Shown here: positions 23,886 through 35,930 of the stretch, piece by piece
How the letters are laid out: each line of letters starts with the position of its first letter
Position numbering within the stretch: position 1 is the first letter of the stretch
Source: Takakia lepidozioides
Lineage: Eukaryota > Streptophyta > Takakiopsida > Takakiales > Takakiaceae
Direction: 5' to 3'
DNA: 64,000 nucleotides
Assembly: GCA_030704615.1 (NCBI GenBank)
Contig: CM060733.1
Coordinates: 68,014,001-68,078,000 of the forward strand
The notes under the pieces: model-generated
Databases searched by the model: none
The model's input: only the letters and a program-made list of their open reading frames with translations
Told to the model about the DNA's origin: nothing
Translations under genes and position numbers: made by a program

Positions 23886-24918
23886 GAAAAATGGCGCCGA
23901 ATTTCCGATTTTGGTGCCAGTCAGATCTGGGACTTAGCTATTTTCGGCCCCGGACTGGAAAAATGGCGCCGAAAAAAAAAAACAAACAAACAAACAAAAC
24001 AAAACAAAAACGCCATTTTTTCCAGTTCGGGGCCGAAAATGGCTAAGTCCCAGATCCGACTGGCACAAAATGGAAATTCGGCGTCATTTTTCCAGTTCTG
24101 GGCCGAGTCAGATCTGGGACTTAGCCATTTTCGGCTCCAAAATGGAAAAATGGCGGCCATTTTTCCAGTTCAGGGCTCCGAAAATGGCTAAGTCCCTAGG
24201 GTGGCTGGAACCGCAACTGGAAATTTCGGCACCATTTTTCCAGTTCCGCGCCCTATCAAATCGGGACTTTAGCCATTTTTCGGCCCCGAACTGGAAAAAT
24301 GGCGTGCCATTTTTCCAGTTCGGGGCCGAAAATGGGTAAGTCCCTAGGGTGGCTGGCAGCAAAATCGGAAATTCGCGCCATTTTTCCAATTCCGGGCCCA
24401 GTCAGATCTGGGACTTTAGCCATTTTCGGCCCCCGAACTGGAAAAATGCGCCGAAAAGAAAAAGAAAAAGAAAAAAAAAAACGCCATTTTTCCAGTTCGG
24501 GCCCGAAAATGGCTAGTCCCGATCTACTGGCACCAAAATCGGAATTTGGCGCCACTTTTCCAGTTCCGGGCCTAGTCAATCTGGGACTTAGCCATTTTCG
24601 GGCCCGAAATGGAAAAATGGGCGCATTTTTTTCCAGTTCAAAGGCCCCGAACATGGCTAAGTCCCTAGGTGGCTGGAACCGCAACCGGAAATTCGGCGCC
24701 ATTTTTCCATTCCGCGCCCTGTCAGATCTAGGACTTAGCCATTTTTGGCCCCGAACTGGAAAAATGGCGCCATTTTTTCCAGTTCGGGGGCCGAAAATGG
24801 CTAAGTCCCTAGGGTGGCTGGTAGCAAAATCGGAAATTCGGCGCCATTTTTTTCCAGTTCCGGGCCCAGTCAGATCTGGACTTAGCCATTTTCGGCCCCG
24901 AACTGGAAAATGGCGCCG

Positions 24919-24961
<43 letters not shown>

Positions 24962-25480
24962 GCCATTTTTTTTGTTCAAGCCCCGAAAATGGCTAAGTCC
25001 CTTAGGGTGGCTGGACCGCAACCGGAAATTCGGCGCCATTTTTTCCAGTTCCGCGCCCTGTCAGATCTGGGACTTAGTCATTTTTTGCCCCAACTGGAAA
25101 AATGGCGCCATTTCCATTCGGTCGGTCGGGCCGAAAATGGCTAAGTCCCTAGGTGGCTGGCAGCAAAATCGGAAATTCGCCGCCATTTTTTCCAGTTCCG
25201 CCTCCCTGTCAGATCTGGGACTTAGTCATTTTTGGCCCAACTGGAAAAATGGGCGCCATTTTTTTCCAGTTCGGGGCCGAAAATGGCTAAGTCCCTAGGG
25301 TGGCTGGCAGCAAAATCGGAAATTCGGCGCCTTTTTTTTTCCAGTTCAAGGGCCCCGAAAATGGCTAATCCCTAGGGTGGCTGGAACCGCAACCGGAAAT
25401 TCGGCGCCATTTTTCTAGTTCCGCGCCTAGTCAGTTCTGGGACTTAGCCATTTTCGGGCCCAACCTAGGAAATGGTGCCG
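23886..25480. repeat. Palindrome array type 1 of C' (inverted copy, low-quality consensus)
   Basis: Counterpart of 13,015-14,535, with GAAAAATGG-type palindromes and the TTAGCCATTTTCGG phrases. Many units have one-base losses, and a roughly 40-base A tract lies at 24,920-24,960. This is typical of unpolished long-read consensus in a repeat. Confidence 0.85.
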
Positions 25481-25740
25481 AAAAGGTTTACGAGTGAGTG
25501 GTCGGCATTGTAAGTTGCCTCCTCATTTTGTGAGCACCTCCCTCGCTCTTTTATTTCATTGAAAGATCGTTTCTGCTTCTGCTGGTATTGACATTCTTCA
25601 AGTGGATTTTGTCTTACTGTAGATTTCAAGTACTGTAGGAGGACGTCTACACCGCAGTTCATGGGCAGGAGGAACGTGGGGGGGGGGGGGGACCAAAAAA
25701 AAAAAAAAAAAGGAGGCAGGGGGGGGATGGGGCACCGGGG

Positions 25741-26240
25741 NNNNNNNNNNNNNNNNNNNNNNNNNNNNNNNNNNNNNNNNNNNNNNNNNNNNNNNNNNNN
25801 NNNNNNNNNNNNNNNNNNNNNNNNNNNNNNNNNNNNNNNNNNNNNNNNNNNNNNNNNNNNNNNNNNNNNNNNNNNNNNNNNNNNNNNNNNNNNNNNNNNN
25901 NNNNNNNNNNNNNNNNNNNNNNNNNNNNNNNNNNNNNNNNNNNNNNNNNNNNNNNNNNNNNNNNNNNNNNNNNNNNNNNNNNNNNNNNNNNNNNNNNNNN
26001 NNNNNNNNNNNNNNNNNNNNNNNNNNNNNNNNNNNNNNNNNNNNNNNNNNNNNNNNNNNNNNNNNNNNNNNNNNNNNNNNNNNNNNNNNNNNNNNNNNNN
26101 NNNNNNNNNNNNNNNNNNNNNNNNNNNNNNNNNNNNNNNNNNNNNNNNNNNNNNNNNNNNNNNNNNNNNNNNNNNNNNNNNNNNNNNNNNNNNNNNNNNN
26201 NNNNNNNNNNNNNNNNNNNNNNNNNNNNNNNNNNNNNNNN
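25741..26240. other. Assembly gap, 500 N
   Basis: Exactly 500 unknown bases, a conventional placeholder length rather than a measured distance. The preceding bases are a G tract and A tract, a likely assembly break point. What joins C' to the following copy is unknown. Confidence 0.99.
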
Positions 26241-26935
26241 ATTTCATCAGCGCTCGAATTACCTGCAGGAGGTAATCAGCGCTTCGAATATACATGGACG
26301 AATGGAAATTCGGCGCCGAATATCAAAATGCCAGCGATCCGACTTACCTGCTGGATGGAAATTCGGCGCCGGATTTCCCTCCATCCGGGAGTCGGAATAC
26401 GGCAGGATGGAAATTCGGCGCCGATTTTTCCTCCATCCGGGATTCGAATTACATGCTGGATGGAAATCGGCGCCGGATTTCCATCCATCGGGATTCGAAT
26501 TACTTGTAGGATGGAAAATTCGGCGCCGGATCCCATCCATCCGCTTCCGCCAACCTTGCGGATGGAAATCCGGCCCCGGATTTCCATCCAGCCCCTCCGA
26601 AATTACCTGCGAGGGAAATTCTTTTTTTTTTGTTTTTTTTGCGCGCCGCCCTACCTGCGCGGACGGATCCGGCGCCGGATTTCGATCCATCCGCTTCGAA
26701 TTACTGGTGAGGGAAATTGGCGCGCCGCCCTACCTGGCGCGGATGGAAATCCGGTCGGATTTCCATCCATCCGCTTCTGAATTACCTGCGTGAGGGAAAT
26801 TTCGCGCGCCGCCCTACCTTGCTGGATGGAAATCGGCGGAATTGCCATCCTGTCTGGCGCTCCGAATTACTGCAGGATGGAAATCCGGCGCCGGAATTTC
26901 CATCGTGCGCGCTCCGAATTACCTATACGTTGGAA
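26241..26935. repeat. Palindrome array type 2 continuing after the gap
   Basis: Units with GGATGGAAATTCGGCGCCGG-like palindromes and ATTACCTGC spacers belong to the same type as 14,536-15,995 and 23,095-23,885. Frequent indels are present. Confidence 0.85.
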
Positions 26936-28040
26936 ATTCCGGGCCTCTTTCCGTCGATTTTCATTCCGACATGGAGGGCGTCATCCGACATTTTAATGGC
27001 ATGGCGGGCTTTTTTTTTTTTTTATTTTTTTACCGCAGTGGGCAATAAATGTCCACCGCCGTCGGTTTTCATTCGGGCTGGCGACACCTGGCTTCCTGGA
27101 TACGTACCTAAATATCATGCTAATCTTGGCTTAACATGCTATTCGAGGCATGTACCCCAAAAAACGGAGATTTTTTTCCATTTTGGCTGGGACTATGCCG
27201 CCTGAAGGGCGTGGCTCTCCTGAGAGAGACTCAAATCCAGACCGCGGCGGAAGTGGAAGTTGAAAGCTCTGTACTACGGACTACGGGACAATCTCTCGCA
27301 TGGCCAAACTGAAGCTCCAGCAGGAGATTCCAGTGTCTTGCTCACAACCCGCGCCAACTGAAGCCGAGTACTCTCAGGCAAACACATCTGCTTTCGCTTT
27401 GTTCGATTTTTTTTTTGCTTTCGCTTTGTTGCTCGCTTTGTTTTTGCATCTTCATCCTGGCTTCGCTGGATGAGTGAACTTTAGATAGTTGAGTAACCTT
27501 AGATGTTTGGCATGCGTGTGCAAATCCGGCAGTCTGGAGAAGGCTGCTTGGCATGTCATTCTCAGGCACAATGGTTGCATTGTTTTTCATTGTTGTTTCA
27601 TGGCTCTCCATACTTCCAACTTGTTATGTTTTCATTTTTGTTACACGATTGTTGCATGGTGTTGCGTTGCTGGTTTTGCCACCAATGTTGGTTTTCCCGA
27701 TTTTTGGGAAAATGACAGAGTGACGACGAGCCCGGCACGCTGGTGGTATCATCGACAGCTCCCAAGTCATCGCATGTTTGAATCGCCCAATTGGGGCGAG
27801 AGGGCAAACTTAAACCTTTTGTTGGTGGACGGATGACTTGCAACGAGGAGTTACGCAGAATAGGCTTGGGGAGGTTGTGGCATGCAGAGCAGGGCAGGTG
27901 AAGGGCGTGAGGACATGAGGACAACAGATCGGCAAGGGAGGTTGTTCATGCACATGAAGTAGGGCCGCCCACGCAAAGAAAAAGAAGAAAGCTAAGCACC
28001 TGCATCCCAGGCGAGAGAGCCGTCACGGGCTGCAGAGGGG
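26936..28040. other. No supported gene between the array and the ParB-like region of B2
   Basis: Mixed sequence with T tracts at about 27,010-27,030 and 27,409-27,417. A short basic stretch (AAHAKKKKKAKH) near 27,965 sits where the element A gene has a basic N-terminal region (RPRRKLRKLYFGRR near 43,470), so the 5' end of the B2 gene may begin here. Confidence 0.35.
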
Positions 28041-31000
28041 GAAGTGAGCAGTGCGGCGCGAGGGTGTCAGTTCGCCTCAATCAAAGTGGTCGTCCTGGAG
28101 GGCTCCCCTGCTGCTAGCCCTAGTAAGAAACAGAAAGCCCGTGGAGAGGGCCAAAGAGAGGCAAAGAATAGACGAGACAGAAATGCTAGCCAGGAGGAAA
28201 GAGAAAGGCCATTGAAGAGGCCAGGGGTGCCCAAATGACAGTGCCAATGTAAGCGAGGGACGCACAGAGAGAGACGGTGGGATCCCTCCAAGACACCACA
28301 GAGAGGCAGTAACACACCGGTTAGCCATCGCGGGCAAGAGCAGCCCCTGCAATTACCCATACGGTGGAGAGGGAGGAGAGGAAAGAACACCAGAAAGAGC
28401 ACGGATTGTGCAAGTTCGAGGTGAAGCCAGGGAGAGGGCAGTAGAGACTGGGAGAGTGCTGGAGGTGGTTTCGCAGGTGGCTAACCATGGTTGAGGAGGA
28501 CGACAGGGAGCTTTCTAACCAGGATGACATCCTCCCGGACATCCCCAGGCCCAAACCGGAGCATACAGGCTGGATTTGGCGGTCCTGGTGGGCTGCCGGA
28601 AAACCCCTCTGCAGCAGACGTCATGTCTGAGGCGGATATGAAGTTGGCCGCTACCAAGATGTTGGAGGCAACCCACAGCAACATTGGCAGGGTGCTGGGG
28701 GGCATGGTGTACCCGGCCAAGCTTCGAATTCCCTTTGCCGCTTGGGTGTCATTGCAGGTGGTGAGACCTGCCCTCCCAGGCGATATCGACAAGCTGAAAT
28801 GAAATTCTCTTTCCGGGATGGATATCGAATGGGGTCTGCCGCGTTTTACGTTTCCATTGAGACGACCACGGAGCTTCCCGTGCCCACACTTCCGATGAGG
28901 TGGACAAATGGGGTCCCCATTGGCAAACGCGAAATGAGGAGTTCGAGAGATCGATTGCTAGTGATCCTCTTTTCCAGCACTTGTCTGGTAAGATGTTCTA
29001 CGGTGTGGGACGGCAATCATCGCCTCCTGGCATGGATGGAGCAAATTGCCAAGCCCACCCCAACGACCTCGATTGGCATTTCGCCGTGGATTGTGTTGTG
29101 CTGAAGGTTGCGGGGCCCAAAGATCGCAGTCTTCTCAAAGCTGCAATGGCCGACATCAACTCGTAAGTTACAACACCTCTCGCTTTTGGACTTTGAATTT
29201 GGAAGTCATTTCATTGCAAATCCTCATATATGATGAAAATCCCATTTCAGTATTGTTTGATGGAAATGTGGCACTGCAGGGTGACTGAGAATGCCTTCAT
29301 TGCCACCAACTTGTCCCATATGCTCTTCCGAGTGAAGGATGTCGGGAAGCAGGGGGTGCAAGAGTTTGCCAATTCCCTCAGTGCCGACCTCCTGCGCAAG
29401 TCGGAGGCAAAGGCAGACAGAACCTGGTATAGGCTGAGCGTCGACGCCATGGTGGACTACATATTTCGGGTAAAGCTCCTGACAGTTTGTTGAGCTAATC
29501 TGTCTCTCCTCCCCCAAAGAAGAAAGGTCTTCACCGTGATTTCTAATCTACTCCCCCAAAGAAGAAGTGGTGAGCAGGATCTCTAATCTTATGTGCGCAT
29601 TCTGACAGACGAAAATACAGCAGGATTTGGCACATGCGCGGAGGTTCTACATGGAGTCAGAGGAGAAGAATCAACCCTCCCGGAACTCGAATCGTATGTC
29701 AAAGCTGCGGAGGTGAGGGCCCGCATAAAGTACAAGTCGCAGATGGTAAAGTACGTGGCCATAGCTGATCCCGCCCTTGGTGCCGACTTCTGGTGGAGGT
29801 GGGGAGGGAAGCACTACCTCCGCTCTGAAGCCCACGATGACATTGGAGAAGCTCCATCGTCTAGCCACATCCTGTGTGGATGCAACAGAAAAGGTGATAC
29901 ATTCTTAACAAATTGTGGTGGCAACAACTCATTTTTGTGGTGTTGGCGCTTACGAATATGCTGGGTGGTTGGACAGACCCGGTTGGCTCCAAATCTGGAA
30001 TGGTTCCCAAAGTACAGGGACATGTGGAGCTTCCCCAAACCGGACAACTCTTCTGACCCCACATTCAACATGTGGATGAACCGCATGACATGGTGGTTTC
30101 AGGTACTTCCCCACGCTTCGTTTGGGGCTTCTACTCTAGTAGGGGTGGATTCATTGTATTTTTTCAGGAAAGCGATCTGATGGAGAATCTCCACAGGTGA
30201 CGATGAATGCGCAAGAGCAGCTGGACACACAAGCACATCAGTTCAAGATGGAGATTCTCCTGCAGCAGAGAGCCTACGCGACTATGTGACGAGGTACTTT
30301 CTGCTCTACAAAACAACCTATTCTTTCGGGAGATAGCACATGCTCGCCGGAGCCACGAGTTCACCGACCAGCCGAACGCGGACAAAGCAGCAATGCGCCT
30401 TCTGTACAAGTACATACGCGCTGCCTTCTTTCAAGTCCTTGCATTTCAGGATGTTGCTCATGTTGTTAGGCAAATGGCGCCGAATTTCCAGTCAGGGCTC
30501 CGAAAATGGCTAAGTCCCTTGACTGGCTGGCCCTGAACTGGAAATTCGGCGCCATTTTCCAGGTCTAGGCCCATTATCAGGACTTGGCCATTTTCGGGCT
30601 AATCCCTAGACTGGCTGACCCGGGGAACTGGAAATTCGGCGCCATTTCCAGTTCCAGGCCCTATTGCCGTTCAGGGACTTGGCCATTTTCGGGCTAAGTC
30701 CCTAGGTGGCTGGCCCTGAACTGGAATTCGGCGCCATTTTCCAGTTCAGGCCCTATTGCCTCAGGACTTCGCCATTTTCAGGCTAAGTCCCTAGCCTGGC
30801 TGGCCCTAAACGGAACTTCGGCGCCATTTTCCAGTTCAAGGCCCTATTGCCGTTCAGGACTTCGCCATTTTCGGGCTAAAGACTGGCTGGCCCTGACTGG
30901 AAATTCGGCCGCCATTTTCCAGTTCTAGGCCTATTGCCGTCAGGGGACTTAGCATTTTCGGGCTAAGTCCCTAGGGTGGCTGGCCCTGAACTGAAAAATC

Positions 31001-33815
31001 GGCGCCATTTTCCAGTTCTGGGCCTATTGCCGTTCAGGGACTTAGCCATTTTAGGGGCCTAGACTCGGGCCCCGAAAAATGGCGCCATTTTCCATCTAGG
31101 CCCTATTGACGTTCCGACTTAATTTTCGGGCTAAGTCCCTAGGGTGGCTGGCCCGGAACTGGAAATTCGGCGCCATTTTCCAGTCTAGGATTCGTTCAGG
31201 GACAGCCATTTTCTAAGTCCCATGGCTGGCCTGAACTATGCGGCCATTTCTCAAGGTTGCCGTTCTGGGACTTAGCCATCTTCGGGCCAAACCGGGAAAA
31301 ATGGCGCCGAATTTCCAGTTCAAGGCTCCCAAGATGGCTAAGTCCCTAGGGTGGCAGTCACCGAAAACCGAAATTCGGCGCCATTTTTCCATTTCTAGGC
31401 CCACTCACATCCGCCCCAACCTGGGAAAATGGTGCCGAATATGCATTTCAGGGACCTCATTGTGTTTTTCATGAATGCAGGTACTGCAAGTTCTCCCTTT
31501 TGGAGAAAGATCATCTGTCTTTCAAGCCACCATTCTTCCTGGCATGGAGGAACCCTGGGGCTGACTCCATGTACACTGACGATATTGTGAAGGAGTGGAG
31601 TGGCATCTGGAACATTTGCGTGATTGCCCTTGGTATGTGGACCTTCCGCCCGGCTCGCTCGACCCATCCGAGTTTCAATGAAGCTGGATGCTGAATTCCG
31701 ACGAAACCGGGCTCCGCTGCCTCCGTTGGGTGCAAAAGAGGAAAAGCGCTTGCGAACTCAGGAAAGCGGCAGAGCTTGCTCAGGCAGGAATTCAGGAGAA
31801 ATTGCATGAGAAGAGTAAAGGCCAAAGGAAAAGGACAAGGAAATAGGTGAGTGCAGTAACACCCAAAAGAAGAAAACCATCGGGGCATCGGAGGAGGCGC
31901 AGGAGGGGACCCAGAGAGTGACTCGGACGACGACTTTGTTCAAGGTACTGCGACTGCTGTTGCTCCTACCCAGTCACCGGTCGTCCGGGTCCCAAGTCAG
32001 TTCGGAGTGGGACTGGCTCTGCCAAGAAGTTGGCATTTGAGGGCGAGCCTACACGGCGGTATTCGGCGGTGACGTTACGCACAAGCCAAAGCTAGAACCT
32101 CCAACCATCATCAAATGCGTCAATGAGAGCTTCTGACGCTCTCGCTGCCAGGGCGAAGAAGGTGGCACACAGCAAGTCTTGGCGGAGCAGAAGGGGAAAG
32201 CCAAGAGAGGGCTGCCGGTACAGAGCCTAAAGACACCCCTGTTTTGAAGCCATGATGGAATTCTTCACGCTTGTGAGCACAAATGCAAGAGCACTCGGGG
32301 GGGGGGGGGGTTGAGGTGGAGAGAGCTTGCGACATGATTCTCCTCGACATTCCAGATGGGGAGCTGCTGGAGGGCATGGATGGTGTGCCCACCTGGAACA
32401 GGTTTACTGAGGACTACTGAAAGCCTTGTTTTGGGCTGGCGGGGATGCTTCTGGATGACGGTGGATGTGTGGTTGTCCTTGCCACGAGAGGGAAGACCAC
32501 AGAGAAGCGGTGGCAAGGTGGACACCGAAAAGTGTCACCCCGGTCCTCCTCAGAAAATGGTTCTGCATCAGTACACAGGGGGTGCGAACAGAGGCCAAAG
32601 TGTAAGTTATCAATCTATTGCATTCACTTCATATGTGTGTGGTGTATGTTAAGTAGACCCTGGAGTTGATCCTCTTTGTTGGATGTGCTGACATTGGTGT
32701 TTGAGGCATATTGCTTTGTGAAGAGAGGGTCTACGTTCAAATCCGCAACGACGGTCGTCTTGTTGATGCCGCTGTGGACCCGTAACCTACGATGTCCTCT
32801 ACAACTATGTGCCCCACTCCAGTATGCCGAAGGACACAAAGACAGGCAACCGTGGCGGTACAGCCGGACCCGGAGCCCTGCTTTCATCCAAACCCTCATG
32901 AGACGTGCTCGGATGTCCAAGGGCGGATTCTGGACCTCACATGCAGCACGGGTAAGCCTTCACGTGCTCAGTTTGTCCCCTGGCCCGATTGCAATTGCAT
33001 GCCGCAAGCTATAACCACCGCCCGCTTTGTTCCTCAGGTGCTTCAATGTGGGCAGGGACATTGTCCGACAGGCATGTTCGCCTCGAGCCAGATACTGCCC
33101 TCCCACACTCGGAACTTGCAGCGGCGGCTGAACGTCTGCCGAAAAAGAGGAAGAGGCATCCTCGGAGGATGAGGAAAATCCGAGAAGGAGCAGGGGGAGG
33201 AAGTTGGGATCGAGGCCGAGGAGCCCCGGTTTACGAGTGAGTGGTGGCATTGTAAGTTGCCTCCAGATTTCGTGAGGCACCTCCCTCCGCTCTCTTATTT
33301 CATTGAAAACCTTTCTGTTGTGCTGGTATTGACATTCTTGAAGTGGATTTGTTCTTACTGTAGGATGCCAAGTACGTCGGAGGGACGTCTACACGGAGTT
33401 CATGGGCAGGGGAACGTGCCTTTTTTTGCCAGGGGGGATTTCATGCCTAGTCCAGAAGGGAATACATCTTCCTACTTATGCTGCCCGGCTTGCTTCGGTT
33501 GTCCATTAGGAGGGTTTCGGAACCTAGTCGTGTACAGCAAATTTTAGACGAGGCAAGCCCAAGAAAATGAAGATGAGGGAGGAGGCAGCAGCTATTAGAG
33601 CCCGTCGGGCTCGTAGATTTGTCTTGGATTCTGCTGAGGAAAGGGGAGAAGAGCAGAAGATTCCCAGGAGGTGAGGTGGACAGTCCCCCAGGAGAGGACG
33701 GGATTTTTGAGAGGCATAGTGGAACTGATGCATCACAGAGCTCGGAGGCTGAGGGGGATGGAGGGGGATGAGGAAGAAGGTGGGGCAAGTTCCTCGGAGG
33801 GTGTAGGAGAGTAGG
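28041..33815 (+). pseudogene. Degenerate ParB-like/DNA methyltransferase-like gene (copy B2)
   Basis: Colinear, exon by exon, with the element A gene. The ParB-like part (28,590-29,164) has IGRVLGGMVYP, then VWDGNHRLLAW, and ends AMADINS/GTAAGT. Later exons are RVTENAFIATNLSHMLFRV (29,280), ELESYVKAAEVRARIKYKS (29,680), MNRMTWWFQ/GTACTT (30,075), FFREIAHARRSHEFT (30,330), then SFKPPFFLAWRNPG (31,520). The methyltransferase-like core is MILLDIPDGELLEG (32,337), the TRD-like VARWTPKS...WFCISTQGVRTEAK (32,510) and ILDLTCSTG (32,927). The tail has VPFFARGDFMPSP (33,415). Many frameshifts (for example near 28,800 and 28,885) make it a pseudogene, unless they are consensus errors. Splice sites stay at equivalent positions. 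Confidence 0.8.
30465..31450. repeat. Palindrome array inside an intron of the B2 gene
   Basis: About 1 kb of units with GGAAATTCGGCGCCATTTTC and spacer phrases (TTGGCCATTTTCGGGCTAAG; CTGGCTGGCCCTGAACTGG; CCCTATTGCCGTTCAGGGAC). It fills the intron between the exon ending ...AAMRLLYK (about 30,411) and the exon starting near 31,480. In element A the equivalent intron (40,679-40,824) is 146 bp and holds a single palindrome. Confidence 0.85.
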
Positions 33816-34035
33816 CCCATTCCGGCTATGACAGTTAGAACACACTTGTATAGACGTGGCTTGCCACAAATTTGCAATAAAATGTTGCATTTCAAGTCCC
33901 TAGTGCACATCATTCCAACTTCACATGACCCTATTTCCGTGCCTCCTAACCCTATTTCCGTGGACTCACAATGGTCTGCTCATGCTTTTTTTTTTTCCGC
34001 TCATGCTCATGCCGCTCATGAAATAGCAGCCCCCC
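33816..34035. mobile_element. Right terminus of copy B2
   Basis: The subterminal sequence, ending in GCTCATGAAATAGCAGCCCC and further C's at 34,035, is the reverse complement of the left end of element C (12,182-12,400). It includes the ACCCTATTTCCGTG motif pair and GCTCATG repeats. The flanking base pattern does not match the flank at 19,999, so B2 and C' are not one simple insertion. Confidence 0.8.
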
Positions 34036-34330
34036 AAACCAGAGTCAATAAAAGAGGAATGAAAAGTATCACCCTGGTATGTTTTTCATCCGTACGGATG
34101 GAAAACAAGATGTTGTTGGCAAACTTCCATAGAGGTAATTCTTTTCTTCCATGGTGACTAATCCGGTATGGATGAGAGTCAATAGAGGAGGAATGAAAAG
34201 GCCAAAAAGAACATCCTAGAGGTAATTCAGTGTCCATCCTGGGGCCAGTTGCTCATCCGGTATGGATGAAAAAGTGATAGCGATGAGAAACAAGAAGTCA
34301 ACACTCATAGAAACTGCCAATCTCCAGTGA
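34036..34330. other. Flank with a short repeated phrase, no gene
   Basis: GAGTCAATAAAAGAGGAATG at about 34,042 recurs as a variant at about 34,170, and (A)TCCGGTATGGATGA recurs at 34,151 and 34,256. Nothing else seen. Confidence 0.4.
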
Positions 34331-35852
34331 GAGGAAGATATTACAATGTCATGTCGAGAACATGGACAAGACCGCTAAGGCATTTCATTGAAAGACAACA
34401 CAACCCTTTACAGGGCACCATCTTAACCTTCTCTTCATGTTTACCATTGCATTTGAATAACCAATTACATTCAGGGTCTCTGAACTGAAAAAACAGGAGG
34501 GAGGGGGATCCAGATCATTCATATCATGAAAGACCATAGTACACATAATCATCTCAGAATCCATTTTAAACTCATTTCAAAAACCAGATGAGGTTTGGTT
34601 TAAAATGATGTTTTAGAACCAAGATAAAGCAAGATTCTTAAAAGGAAGAAGAAACAACAGGGTAGAGCCCCCTAAGCGGTATAGGCCTAGATGGTATTTT
34701 AAGGCCTCATAAAATAGTTCTGCCAAGGTGAAAGAGCAGCTCAGAAACCCCTTGTTGTTATCAAGCCATGAACCAAAAGATTATGAGGGCTTGAAGAATG
34801 TGTGTTATCATCAAAGCCTATCATTGGATCCATCAGAGTCATACCGAGAGTTCTCATTCAGAGCCAAGTATCAAGGCAGTCAAAGTAGTATAACTGCTAT
34901 TTTTGTATCCTTGTATCCTTCATAGTAACTCTACACATGCAAATGTGTTGTAAAAAAACATAAACAGGGGTAAGGAGCGAAGCAGATCCTCATTGGAGCC
35001 CATCTTGAGCAGGTCTGAAGCGGCATCATGTGGCAGTTTGAAACAGCAGATGGCTCGTCAGCTTAGGCTACAGCAGTATCCACACTTGCAAGACATGAAC
35101 TGCAAGCTCAAGAAATCAAGACAAGTGAAGACCCCTCACTTGTGCCCGTCCAAAACCACCACCATAGCGGTGTTGTAGTGAGGATGCAGCAGGTAAATGG
35201 CAGGTCTCTTCACAGTTGCTATCCATGTCAGTGTTGAATTCTAAAGCAAGTACAGATCACATTCAAGCAATGGTAAACTCAAAAACCTTGAGTGTTTGTG
35301 GTATGCCCTGCGCCATGGCGTTTCCAACAGATCGTCTCCAACAGAACGCAACAGAGTAGAAGCGTTCACAGATAAGAATGGCTCATACACAAAGAGAGAG
35401 CAACAGTAATCTGTAGATAAATAGGGAGTAGTACTTCCAACAAGGAGGAAAAGCGCCGCTGCAAAATAAAGGAACCATGAGTTCCTGATAGAGCAATCAC
35501 GGCTTTGTCGTCTGCCATAGAAGATTTGTTTAACCCCCAATGCGCATCCCAAGAGCCACAATCACGAGTCCCATGAGCAGCAGGGGAGCAGGTTATACGG
35601 CGCATCATCAAGGTTCACTGAAGCAGAGTTCAGTGCTGTGAAGTGTGTCGGCCGCTAGGCAAAAAACTTCCCGATTTTTCATCCAGGATGGATGAATATC
35701 ACATTTTACAAGAGAGAGGGCATTTTGTCACTGGATGACATCCTAGAAATGTATTTTTAGGGTTATGGTATATAGCTTAGGTTTAATTAACTGCCATCAT
35801 GTATGATGGTCTAGTTTAGTATTCTCTGGGCTTATAATAGGAACCATTATTT
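34331..35852 (-). repeat. Long terminal direct repeat, copy 1 (left part), split by element A
   Basis: Homologous, in direct orientation, to 54,965-56,514: for example ACATGGACAAGACCGCTAAG, AACCCTTTACAGGGCACCAT and TCATCCAGGATGGATGA occur in both. Copy 1 is interrupted at 35,852 by element A and continues at 50,567. With the minus-strand coding region at 51.4-54.8 kb between the copies, this fits the 3' terminal repeat of a minus-strand retroelement. The copies differ by many small indels. Confidence 0.8.
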
Positions 35853-35930
35853 GGGGGCTGCTATTTCATGAGCCATGAGCCATGAGCGGCATGAGCCATG
35901 AGCAGAGTCGTAAGTGTGGAAAAAAACATG
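35853..35930. repeat. Left TIR and subterminal CATGAGC repeats of element A
   Basis: After the TIR there are four closely spaced copies of (GC)CATGAGC within 50 bp. Similar clusters occur at the other end (50,480-50,566) and in C, C', B2 and D. Dense subterminal repeats are typical transposase-binding sites in MULE and CACTA elements; binding here is inferred. Confidence 0.75.

Larger units (their letters stand above)
19999..25740. mobile_element. Element C': inverted sister of element C, cut by the assembly gap
   Basis: It starts with GGGAGGTTAGCTATTTCATG and CATGAGC repeats at 19,999 and then gives the reverse complement of element C, in the same order: end segment, array type 3, array type 2, array type 1, and the intron plus start of the last methyltransferase exon at 25,490-25,690. 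Unlike C it keeps the transposase first-exon fragment. Its far terminus is not visible because the 500-N gap follows. Sequence beyond about 24,000 has many single-base indels relative to C. Confidence 0.75.

Noticed and set aside
25661-26275. ORFs running through the N gap
   Set aside because: They are artefacts of unknown bases.
19999-34035. A single 14-kb full-length element from the TIR at 19,999 to the TIR at 34,035
   Set aside because: The flanking sequences share no target duplication, a gap intervenes, and array type 1, the methyltransferase tail and then array type 2 appear in an order requiring two copies. I treat C' and B2 as separate.
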